From positions 1 to 32,780 of the forward strand of contig JAHXHS010000054.1 of the NCBI GenBank assembly GCA_025656455.1: DNA of 32,780 bases. Reading direction: 5' to 3'. Origin of the DNA: Candidatus Thiodiazotropha sp. (ex Epidulcina cf. delphinae). GTDB taxonomy: Bacteria > Pseudomonadota > Gammaproteobacteria > Chromatiales > Chromatiaceae. The notes below the pieces were generated by a model. The model had not been told where the DNA came from. It made no database searches and saw only the letters and a program-made list of their open reading frames with translations. This document shows, piece by piece, positions 16,914-23,962 of the stretch (positions are counted from its first letter, which is position 1; each line of letters begins with the position of its first letter). The translations under genes and the position numbers were made by a program.

Positions 16914-18310
16914 GGGGCGCCTCTTTCGGGACTCACAGGTTCACTACCCAGGCGATAGATCCACAGATAACCAATGACGCCTGCCAGCAAAGATGCAGAG
17001 AGAATACCGAGCTTTGCTTGCAGAATCATTTCCGGTTGATGGGCAAAGGCCAGTTCCGCGATAAAGATCGACATGGTGAAGCCGATGCCGCCGAGCAGTG
17101 CCGCGCCCCCGATATGGCCGATGCGCACACCCTTTGGCAGGTCTGCCAGGCCGAGACGGATAGCCAGCCAGCTGACACCCGCGATACCGATGAATTTCCC
17201 CACCAGCAGGCCAAGGCCCACGCCTAATGTGACCCGGTGGCTCAAGGCCTCTCCCAGGTTGCCAAAATCAATCGCCACGCCGGCGTTAAACAGTGCAAAC
17301 AGGGGCAACACCAGGAAGGCCACCGGCATGTGCATGGAGTGTTCCAGTCGCTGCAGGGGTGTTTCGACGCCATGGATACCGTTCTCCAGGGTTTGAACCA
17401 CGGCACTCATCTGCTCGTTTCTGAGGATACTCTCTCCCGGTTTATGACTGGCATCGAAGCGGTCCAGCATCTCCCGCATACGCTGGCTGAACGAACAGGG
17501 CTCGAACCGTGGCAAGGCCGGGATGGTAAAAGCGGTGATCACCCCCGCAAGGGTGGCGTGCACACCTGATTTTAGCAGTGCCAGCCACAGTAGCGTGCCG
17601 ATCATGAAATAGATGAGGGGACGTCGCACGCCAATCATGTTGAGTGCGACCAGCAGGCCGGTAAGTACGGCGCCCGCCACCAGGAATTGCCATGCCAACT
17701 GCTCGGTGTAGAACAGGGCAATGACCACGACAGCGCCAAGATCGTCCACGATCGCCAGGGCCACGAGAAAGGTGATCAATGCCTTGGGCACCCGGCTTGC
17801 CAACAGGGCAATGACCCCAAGGGCGAAGGCGATGTCGGTGGCCATGGGGATACCCCAGCCTCGCAGGGCATCTCCCTGCGGACTGATCGCCACGAACACG
17901 AGGGCAGGTATCACCATACCGCCGATGGCGGCAATGATGGGCAGGGCGGCCTGGCGGGGATTGGCAAGTTCACCCACCATGATTTCTCGCTTCAGTTCGA
18001 GTCCCACCACGAAGAAGAACAGCGTCATCAGTCCATCATTGACCCAATGATGCAGGCTCTTCTCCAGTTCCCAGCCACCGAATGCAATGCCAACAGGCAC
18101 ATGCAGCAGATGCTGGTAATGAATGGCCAGCGCACTGTTGGCGAGTACCAGCGCCAACAGGGCTGTTGCCATCAGGATCAGTCCACTGGTGGTCTCCTGT
18201 TTGACGAACTGTTCGAATGGGGTGAGGATTCGGTCGAAGCCCTTCTCCCACGGTGCGCGGATCAGTCGTTCCCGATCCTGAACAAACTGTTCCGACTCAT
18301 GACTGCTCAT
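16910..18310 (-). CDS. nhaA: Na+/H+ antiporter NhaA
   Basis: NhaA exports Na+ in exchange for protons across the inner membrane, supporting pH and sodium homeostasis. The 466-residue protein has the twin catalytic aspartates Asp189-Asp190 (LAIVDDLGAVVVIALFYT) and the family blocks GLELKRE and PMATDIAFALGV. It is longer than E. coli NhaA (388) because of an about 30-residue N-terminal extension and an insert (about 275-335) in the long hydrophilic loop, as in other large NhaA forms. The gene lies upstream of the sodium channel in one transcript; nhaR, its usual regulator, lies about 1.1 kb away on the other strand. Confidence 0.96.
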   Translation of the reverse strand: MSSHESEQFVQDRERLIRAPWEKGFDRILTPFEQFVKQETTSGLILMATALLALVLANSALAIHYQHLLHVPVGIAFGGWELEKSLHHWVNDGLMTLFFFVVGLELKREIMVGELANPRQAALPIIAAIGGMVIPALVFVAISPQGDALRGWGIPMATDIAFALGVIALLASRVPKALITFLVALAIVDDLGAVVVIALFYTEQLAWQFLVAGAVLTGLLVALNMIGVRRPLIYFMIGTLLWLALLKSGVHATLAGVITAFTIPALPRFEPCSFSQRMREMLDRFDASHKPGESILRNEQMSAVVQTLENGIHGVETPLQRLEHSMHMPVAFLVLPLFALFNAGVAIDFGNLGEALSHRVTLGVGLGLLVGKFIGIAGVSWLAIRLGLADLPKGVRIGHIGGAALLGGIGFTMSIFIAELAFAHQPEMILQAKLGILSASLLAGVIGYLWIYRLGSEPVSPERGAP

Positions 18311-18371
18311 GACGACTCCATATTACCCGTCAATACCGGCCGCCTGCTGACAGCCGGTACCTTGGAAGACC

Positions 18372-18908
18372 TCACTCTTCCCCGTTCATGAAGCAAAGTG
18401 TACTGTCTCATACTAATGCGTAATATCAGCATGACGCCAGGCCATTGGCCGCTAGGCGCGTGGCGCAGGGAATGGCGCGCCCTTTCCAAGCCACGCAACA
18501 ACGCGGACGATGGCCTGGCGTCGCGCCCGCAGGGAGGCCCGCCAAGGCCCCAATCCTGCGTTGCGCCGCTTGACAAGGGCCTGCCATTCCATCCTTCGGT
18601 CCGTAAACGGCACATCCATGTGCCACTCCTGCCTGCGCGCCGCGCCTTGTACCCCAAGGGCACTTCCTTCGGGGCGTCTTGGGACCTTGGCGTGCCTCTG
18701 ATATCACGCATTAGTATGAGACAGTACACTAGCAGGTGCAGCAGGCTGGTGAACAGGTTGAAGATGGATACGTACAGGGTGACAGTGGCCATGATGTAGT
18801 TGGTTTCACCGTCATGGATAGCAACATGTAGGTGTTGCGAACCACCTTGTTGGTAGAGAGGGCGGTGGTTTGACTTTGATTCGATGAAATAACGGCAGGA
18901 TTATTCAT
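18372..18908 (-). pseudogene. yccA: Remnant of yccA (Bax inhibitor-1 family), deleted inside and interrupted at the 3' end
   Basis: Reading leftward from ATG 18908, the product begins like YccA (ALSTNKVVRNTYMLLSM). At about 18810 it jumps to the family's C-terminal end in another frame (GETNYIMATVTLYVSIFN, then LFTSLLHLL). Compared with E. coli YccA (about 219 residues), roughly 150-160 central residues, most of the membrane helices, are gone. The structured repeat (18397-18730) then interrupts the last codons. Beyond it, 18372-18396 restores an in-frame end (CFMNGEE and TGA 18372-18374) if the repeat is removed with one TA. YccA normally modulates the FtsH protease at the inner membrane; this copy cannot be functional. 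A downstream frame opens at about 18792 but its product is mostly repeat. Confidence 0.88.
18397..18730. repeat. Large structured repeat element, copy 2 (334 bp)
   Basis: Terminal inverted repeats of 33 nt (18397-18429 and 18698-18730, 32 of 33 paired) enclose nested helices. These are 18433-18445 with 18510-18522 (13 bp), 18458-18464 with 18490-18496 (7 bp), and 18534-18553 with 18679-18698 (18 of 20). Small hairpins lie in the middle, including GGCACAT/ATGTGCC near 18609-18624. There is no convincing gene inside. The core matches the copy at 22348-22613 closely while the terminal arms do not. The copy has an about 65-bp extra internal segment that is also present at window position 1. Confidence 0.9.
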
Positions 18909-18945
18909 GGTCTGTTACCTCTGTCTGGTTTGTTAAACCGGCTGA

Positions 18946-19290
18946 CTAACTCGCATCCAAAGCGAGCGCAGGACCCTGCTTAAACAAGGTTTTCTGGCGA
19001 TCGATCCTGCGTACGAGGGTGCGCCCGGCCCGATCGGCTGCCCGATCGATAGCCACGTACAGGTCCGCCTCGATATCTTCGATCACCACGTCAGGCAGGC
19101 CGGCCAGCACCAACTGCAGGTGGCAGCGTTTGTCTGCGCCGCCGCGCGGGCCGTTGATGTCTGAGAGGCGCATGACAACCCGTTGAATATAATCGTCAAA
19201 ACGGGCAAGGGCGAAACGCAGCCGTCGTTCGGCATGGCTGCGCAGGGTATCGGTGAGGGGGAAATTGCGTGCCTGGATGTCAATCTGCAT
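18946..19290 (-). CDS. HPF/RaiA-family ribosome hibernation factor
   Basis: HPF/RaiA proteins bind the 30S subunit and silence or dimerise ribosomes in stationary phase. The 114-residue product follows the short-form pattern: MQIDIQARNFPLTDTLRSHAERRLRFALARFDD, an internal basic/acidic strand region, and DVVIEDIEADLYVAIDRAADRAGRTLVRR. It lacks the C-terminal dimerisation domain of long HPF. GAGGA seven bases upstream supports ATG 19290. It is divergent from nhaR with a 120-bp gap. Which paralogue (HPF, YfiA or another) cannot be decided here. Confidence 0.85.
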   Translation of the reverse strand: MQIDIQARNFPLTDTLRSHAERRLRFALARFDDYIQRVVMRLSDINGPRGGADKRCHLQLVLAGLPDVVIEDIEADLYVAIDRAADRAGRTLVRRIDRQKTLFKQGPALALDAS

Positions 19291-19381
19291 GGAGTCCTCT
19301 ACTTCGATGTAGTTGTTTCACAAGTGAGAGATGCTAGGCGGTCATAAGAAGTAATAAAAATCGATAATAATTGCTATACCT

Positions 19382-19396
19382 TTCGAAAAATACGAA
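19382..19396. promoter_or_regulatory. TTCG-N7-CGAA dyad before nhaR
   Basis: A short inverted repeat (TTCG at 19382-19385, CGAA at 19393-19396) lies 14 bases before the nhaR start in an AT-rich gap shared with the hibernation-factor gene. LysR regulators often bind near their own start, so it may be an autoregulatory site, but the dyad is short and could be chance. Confidence 0.25.
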
Positions 19397-19410
19397 GTAT
19401 CATCAAAACG

Positions 19411-20316
19411 ATGATCAACTACAAGCACCTGCGCTACTTCTGGGTGGTGGCCAAGGAGGGAGGCGTTACCCGTGCCAGCGAACGACTGCACCTGACACCG
19501 CAGACCATTAGCGGGCAACTGAGCCTGCTGGAGGATCATCTTGGGACAACTTTGTTCACCCGGGTCGGGCGCAACCTGGAGCTGACTGAAACCGGACGGC
19601 TGGTATTGAGTTATGCCGACGAGATCTTCTCGCTGGGCGGCGAGTTGGAAGAGGTGATACATCAGCTGCCGACGGGGCGGTCCCAACTATTCAGGGTGGG
19701 CGTGGTCGATGTGCTGCCCAAGTCCATCGCCCATCGTATTCTTCAGCCTGCGTTGCAGATGACGGATTCGGTACGCATGATCTGCCGTGAGGCGAGTCTC
19801 GATACACTCTTGGCGGAGCTGGCAGTGCACCGCCTCGATCTGGTTCTGGCGGACCGTCCCATCCCTCCCACGGTCAGCACCCGGGGCTTCAGTCACAAGC
19901 TCGGAGAGTGTGCGGCTGGCTTCTTTGCCACGGAGCAACTGCGACAGCAGCTGAAAGGGGATTTTCCGCACTGTCTGGATGGTGCGCCACTACTCTTGCC
20001 CAGCAGCGGTAACCAGCTGCGCTCGAATATCGACCAGTGGTTTGACAAATATCGCATCCATCCGCGACTGATTGCCGAGTTCGATGACAGTGCACTGATG
20101 AAGGCCTTTGGTCAGGAGGGGGCAGGCATCTTCATCGCGCCCGCTGCCACCAAGGAAGAGGTGGAACGGCAGTTTCAGGTCAGGTCGATTGGCCAGGTCG
20201 ATGAGGTGAAAGAGCATTTCTACGCCATTTCCATTGAACGCCGGATCACCCATCCCGTGGTTTCCACCTTGTTGGAGACAGCGCGTGATTCGCTGTTTGC
20301 CGATGACGGTCAATAG
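19411..20316 (+). CDS. nhaR: Transcriptional activator NhaR (LysR family)
   Basis: NhaR senses Na+ and activates nhaA in enterobacteria. The 301-residue protein has the LysR winged helix-turn-helix (residues 1-60: MINYKHLRYFWVVAKEGGVTRASERLHLTPQTISGQLSLLE) and an effector domain that resembles NhaR across its length (RVGVVDVLPKSIAHRIL, DLVLADRPIPP, GAGIFIAP). Members of this group begin with the same INYKHLRYFW motif. It lies about 1.1 kb from nhaA on the opposite strand, so local control of nhaA and the adjacent channel is likely; the CPA2 antiporter is the next gene downstream. Confidence 0.9.
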   Translation: MINYKHLRYFWVVAKEGGVTRASERLHLTPQTISGQLSLLEDHLGTTLFTRVGRNLELTETGRLVLSYADEIFSLGGELEEVIHQLPTGRSQLFRVGVVDVLPKSIAHRILQPALQMTDSVRMICREASLDTLLAELAVHRLDLVLADRPIPPTVSTRGFSHKLGECAAGFFATEQLRQQLKGDFPHCLDGAPLLLPSSGNQLRSNIDQWFDKYRIHPRLIAEFDDSALMKAFGQEGAGIFIAPAATKEEVERQFQVRSIGQVDEVKEHFYAISIERRITHPVVSTLLETARDSLFADDGQ

Positions 20317-20560
20317 CTTTTGATTCCGACTTCGCCAGGTCAGTCCATTCGAGATTTACTGTTTCGGAACCTAAATACTCCGCTAACCGCTTAGTGTTTG
20401 TGCTGAGTATACTGATGCTGTGATGCATTCCGTTTTCTTGACTGCATCGAATGAGTGGCGACGCCTCCCTGCTGCGTCTCTTTTTGACAGCGGGGGAACG
20501 GTAGCCTGAAATTGCGCTGATTATGAAATTGAGCCTCGAACAGGGCAGGGTAAGGAGTCA

Positions 20561-22168
20561 ATGGATTTTGAATGGGTTGCTATTGCACTGGGAGATGTCG
20601 CCTGGATATCCCTGGCCTTTGCTTTGGGCTTCCTGGCAAGGCTGATCGGCCTGCCGCCTTTGGTTGGCTTCCTGGCAACCGGTTTTGTACTCAATACCTT
20701 TGGCTTCGCTAGCGGGGAGATGCTGCAGAAGCTGGCTGATCTTGGCATCACACTGCTGCTGTTCACTGTCGGTCTGAAACTGAACCCTAAGGTGCTGATC
20801 AGGCCCCAGGTCTGGTCAGTCACAGCGCTGCATATCTCACTCATCATTGTCCTTTTCGGCGCGGCGATATTCGGTCTGGCTTTGATGGGTGTGCCGCTCT
20901 TCTCCGAGCTGGAGTTCAAGCTTTCTTTGATGCTCGCCTTTGCATTGAGCTTCTCCAGTACGGTTTTCGTGGTCAAGGCGCTGGAGGAAAAAGGCGAGAT
21001 GAACTCCCTGCATGGACGGATCGCTATCGGTATCCTGGTTATGCAAGACCTGGCGGCGGTCATCTTTCTGGCGGCATCCACAGAGAAGCTCCCGTCACCC
21101 CTGGCGTTACTGCTGTTTCTACTCATCCCGTTACGACCACTGTTTCACCATCTGCTGCAAAAAACAGGTCATGGAGAACTGTTGATTTTGTATGGCCTGG
21201 TCCTGGCGCTGGGTGGTGCCGAACTCTTTGAGTTGGGAGGTGTAAAGGACGACCTGGGAGCCCTTATCATGGGCGTTCTGATCTCGACCCATCCCAAATC
21301 GGCGGAAATGGCCAAGACAATGTTGGGCTTCAAGGACCTGTTCCTGATGGGTTTTTTCCTCTCTATCGGCATGTCAGGCCAGCTCTCGATGGAGGCACTA
21401 ATCATCGGGCTATTGCTCGTACCCTTCATCTTTATCAAATCAGCGCTCTTTTTTGCCCTGATGACCCGTTTCAAACTGAGGGCCCGAACAGCGTTGTTAG
21501 CAACGCTTAACCTGACCAACTACAGTGAATTCGGCCTGGTCATTGCAGCAATCGGCGTATCGAACGGCTGGATGAATGGTGAATGGCTGGTGGTGATCGC
21601 CATTGCCCTCTCCATCTCTTTTGTTATTGCCGCCCCGCTGAATAGTGCGGGTGACAGAATCTATGGCCGGTTTAGGGACCTGTGGATGAAGTACCAGCGC
21701 AGAGAACGGCTGCCAGACGACATGTTGCTGGGTACGCATGGAGCAACCATCGCTGTCTTTGGCATGGGCCGGGTTGGCAGTGGCGCCTATGACAGGATGC
21801 GTGAATTTCACGGTGATACCGTGGTCGGCATCGACTTTGATGCAGAGTTGGTTAATAGACACCGGGCGATGGGGTGCAAAGTGCTACACGGTGACCCGAG
21901 CGATGCGGACTTCTGGGAAAAAATAGAGCAAGACCACTGTATCGAACTCGTCATGCTGGCGCTGCCAAATGTTCAAGCCAACCTGGCTGCCCTGGAGCAA
22001 CTACGCAAGATATCTTTCCCCGGATGTATTGCCGCAACAGCCAGGTACCCGGATGAGGTGGAGCATTTGCGACAAGCCGGTGCGACCGCTGTCTTCAATA
22101 TCTATACGGAAGCCGGCACCGGCTTTGCTGATCACGTTAAGGTCCATGCGCAGGCAATGGCTGACTGA
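20561..22168 (+). CDS. KefB-like CPA2 cation:proton antiporter with TrkA-N domain
   Basis: This 535-residue protein combines an N-terminal CPA2-type transmembrane domain of about 12 helices (residues 8-370) with a C-terminal NAD-binding RCK/TrkA-N domain (about 395-515). The latter has the Rossmann motif IAVFGMGRVGSGAYDRM and a following VVGIDFD acidic strand end. Such proteins exchange K+ (or Na+) for protons at the inner membrane, gated by nucleotides. The transported ion cannot be read from sequence. AAGGAG supports ATG 20561. The 244-bp upstream gap has no recognisable terminator or operator. Context with nhaA, the channel and nhaR fits a cation-homeostasis cluster. Confidence 0.92.
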   Translation: MDFEWVAIALGDVAWISLAFALGFLARLIGLPPLVGFLATGFVLNTFGFASGEMLQKLADLGITLLLFTVGLKLNPKVLIRPQVWSVTALHISLIIVLFGAAIFGLALMGVPLFSELEFKLSLMLAFALSFSSTVFVVKALEEKGEMNSLHGRIAIGILVMQDLAAVIFLAASTEKLPSPLALLLFLLIPLRPLFHHLLQKTGHGELLILYGLVLALGGAELFELGGVKDDLGALIMGVLISTHPKSAEMAKTMLGFKDLFLMGFFLSIGMSGQLSMEALIIGLLLVPFIFIKSALFFALMTRFKLRARTALLATLNLTNYSEFGLVIAAIGVSNGWMNGEWLVVIAIALSISFVIAAPLNSAGDRIYGRFRDLWMKYQRRERLPDDMLLGTHGATIAVFGMGRVGSGAYDRMREFHGDTVVGIDFDAELVNRHRAMGCKVLHGDPSDADFWEKIEQDHCIELVMLALPNVQANLAALEQLRKISFPGCIAATARYPDEVEHLRQAGATAVFNIYTEAGTGFADHVKVHAQAMAD

Positions 22169-22170
22169 GT

Positions 22171-22210
22171 CCTTGTCAAGCACTGTAACGCGGTAGCGGG
22201 ACACCACACT
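22171..22210. repeat. Remnant of a structured-element end after the CPA2 gene
   Basis: Positions 22171-22196 match the reverse complement of 22508-22533 (inside the element at 22348-22613) at about 21 of 26 bases. They are followed by a right-end-like ACACCACACTA (22201-22211). The 16-mer ACACCACACTAGGTAG at 22201-22216 is repeated exactly at 22604-22619, where it overlaps the intact element's right end. This is probably a decayed copy beginning three bases after the CPA2 stop codon. Confidence 0.5.
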
Positions 22211-22213
22211 AGG

Positions 22214-22348
22214 TAGTGTCTGTCCATAAACTACAGCGATCGTCATTCCGGCGCATGCCGGAATCCAGTAAGTCGTTGAATTCCCTGGATCCCGGCATGC
22301 GCCGGGATGACGTGTCTTCAAAAAGTGTGCGTTTCTGGACGGACACTA
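22214..22348. repeat. Mini inverted-repeat element, family A, full copy
   Basis: A 135-bp element runs from TAGTGTCTGTCCATAAAC (22214-22231) to GTTTCTGGACGGACACTA (22331-22348), 16 of 18 positions complementary. The core is a long hairpin in which CATTCCGGCGCATGCCGG pairs with its inverted copy near 22290-22310. It touches the structured element copy 3: the terminal CTA of this copy and the first A of the next element share position 22348. Confidence 0.85.
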
Positions 22349-22613
22349 GTGTGGTGTAACGTATAAACTGTACCAATCAGCGAGACGCTAAGCCGTTAGC
22401 TGCTAGGCGCGTTGCGCCGGGAATGGCGCGCCCTTTCCAAGCAACGCAACAACGCAGATGACGGCTTAGCGCCTCGCCCGAAGGGAGGCCCGTCAATGCC
22501 TCAATCCTGCGTTGCAGCGCTTGACAAGGGCGCTGCCATTGCCTGCGCGCTGCGCCTGGTCTTGAGGCATTGACGGGCCTCTGATTGGTACAGTTTATAC
22601 GTTACACCACACT
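22348..22613. repeat. Large structured repeat element, copy 3 (266 bp)
   Basis: Terminal arms of 33 nt are perfectly complementary (22348-22380 and 22581-22613). Inner helices are 22382-22396 with 22461-22475 (14 of 15), 22409-22415 with 22441-22447 (7 of 7), and 22485-22504 with 22562-22581 (20 of 20). The segment around GGGAATGGCGCGCCCTTTCC is identical in the 18397-18730 copy. The element carries no gene. Its flanking dinucleotides read TA on both sides (TA-GTGT...ACAC-TA). The kinase stop codon (22612-22614) straddles its right end. Confidence 0.9.
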
Positions 22614-23952
22614 AGGTAGGGTGCGGCCCTGCCGCACCAGCGTGAGGTTTGAAGAGAGATGCTATCGTCCCCAGGGGCGCTTCTGCTCCCTGCATTGCCA
22701 ACAAAGCCGTGCCGTAAGCGGCTTCCTGCTGTGCCGCGCGGACTACCGGGATCCCCAGCGCCTGCTCCCGGATCATGCGCCAGGGTTCATTGAGGGCGCC
22801 GCCACCGATAGAGAGCACGCGGCTCGGTTTTGGGGCGCCCAGTCGCTGCAGCAGAAGATAGCCCTCGGATTCGATCCTGGCGATGCCCTCCAACAGGGCC
22901 TGGAAGAAGATCGCATCACTGGTGGGTCGCGGGTGAAGCCGTGGGGGGTAATCGGCATCGTTGATGGGAAAACGCTCACCGGGGCGCGATAGCGGATAGT
23001 AGTCGAGCCTGGTTGGCCGGTCCGGTTTCAGCAGCGAGGTCAGGGATTGCATCCGTGCCTCGTCGAAGTAGTCGCGCAATACCGCGCCGCCGCTGTTCGA
23101 GGCGCCGCCCACCAGCCAGCGCTCTCCCAAGCGGTGGCTGTATATGCCGTATTCAGCGGCGAACACCGGTTTACCGGAGAGGATTTTTAACACCAGCGTG
23201 CTGCCCAGCGAGGTTACGGCTTCGCCGATCTCCGCTGCGCCGGCGGCGAGGAAGGCGGCATTGCCGTCAGTGGTGCCCGCGACGATGGGGATGCCGCTTT
23301 TCAATCCCGTATCGGCCGCGGCCTGGCGGCTGAGCCGGCCGATCGGTGCGGCGCAGGGTGAGACCCGCGGGAGGGTCTCCCGGGCGATATCCAGCCCGGC
23401 GATCCAGGCCGGCCACTCCCGCCGGATCGGATCGTAGCCCAGCTTGAGGGCATTGTTTTCGTCACTGAGCGGAAAACGACCGCAGAGTTTTCCGGCAATC
23501 CAGTCGGCCTGGTGTAAGGCGAAATAGCGTTTAGCGGAAACCTGTTGCCGCAGATACAGCAGCTTGGCTAGGCTTGAACCGGCGCTGAGTACAGGGCTGT
23601 CCTCGGGTGCCACTTGTTTCAGCTTCGTCAACATCTTCCGGCTGCGGCTGTCGTTGTACATCAATGCCGGGGTGATCGGTTCCCCCTGCGGATCGCTGAG
23701 CAGCAGGGTTGAGGAAGTGCCGTCCACGGCAATCGCTGCAAAGTGACAACCTTCACAGGCTTCTCCTATCTGGCGCAGGAGCTCCGTAACGACCTGCCAC
23801 CAGTGTTCGGGATCCTGCTGATTGTGTCCGGCCTGCGATCTCTCCGGTGGCGGCAGGGGGGCGGACGCTAGCGCCTTGATGTTTCCTGCTTCATCGATGG
23901 CGACGGCGCGACACCCGGAGGTGCCCAGATCGATTCCGATGAAAGTGTTCAA
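22612..23952 (-). CDS. FGGY-family D-ribulokinase-like sugar kinase (SePSK/XK1 type)
   Basis: The 446-residue protein matches the small FGGY kinases related to cyanobacterial SePSK and plant XK-1, which phosphorylate D-ribulose. Seen are GIDLGTSGCRAVAID (Asp8), VDGTSSTLLL, SSLAKLLYLR, QADWIAGKLCG, ENNALKLGYDP, AGTTDGNAAFLA (catalytic-type Asp229), EAVTSLGSTLVLK and the ADP-site GGGALNEPW. The start is probably the TTG at 23952, 11 bases after queF; no ATG lies in a sensible place. The last residues (AGAAGPHPT) are encoded by a GC-rich hairpin repeat and the stop by the edge of the structured element, but the core domain is complete. Confidence 0.82.
   Translation of the reverse strand: MNTFIGIDLGTSGCRAVAIDEAGNIKALASAPLPPPERSQAGHNQQDPEHWWQVVTELLRQIGEACEGCHFAAIAVDGTSSTLLLSDPQGEPITPALMYNDSRSRKMLTKLKQVAPEDSPVLSAGSSLAKLLYLRQQVSAKRYFALHQADWIAGKLCGRFPLSDENNALKLGYDPIRREWPAWIAGLDIARETLPRVSPCAAPIGRLSRQAAADTGLKSGIPIVAGTTDGNAAFLAAGAAEIGEAVTSLGSTLVLKILSGKPVFAAEYGIYSHRLGERWLVGGASNSGGAVLRDYFDEARMQSLTSLLKPDRPTRLDYYPLSRPGERFPINDADYPPRLHPRPTSDAIFFQALLEGIARIESEGYLLLQRLGAPKPSRVLSIGGGALNEPWRMIREQALGIPVVRAAQQEAAYGTALLAMQGAEAPLGTIASLFKPHAGAAGPHPT
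22616..22638. repeat. 23-bp GC-rich hairpin repeat (GGTGCGGC-CCT-GCCGCACC)
   Basis: The 23-mer containing GGTGCGGC, CCT and GCCGCACC occurs exactly here, at 31390-31412, and inverted at 31503-31525. Here it encodes the last residues of the ribulokinase-like gene on the minus strand and may act as its transcript-end hairpin. Confidence 0.8.
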
Positions 23953-23962
23953 TCTGTCGGGT

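Noticed and set aside
18397..18730. CRISPR array or integron attC site
   Set aside because: There are no regularly spaced identical repeats. The ends lack the attC consensus (RYYYAAC/GTTRRRY) in both copies, and the element is far longer than most attC sites.
18307..18792. A 161-codon minus-strand frame starting with the YccA tail (MATVTLYVSIFN)
   Set aside because: Only the first about 22 codons match a known protein; the rest is the structured repeat read in one frame. It was annotated as part of the yccA pseudogene.
22612..23952. Ribulokinase-like gene as a truncated pseudogene
   Set aside because: It looked shortened relative to XylB (about 484 residues), but the small SePSK/XK1-type kinases are about 430-450 residues and end at the same place, so it is probably complete.
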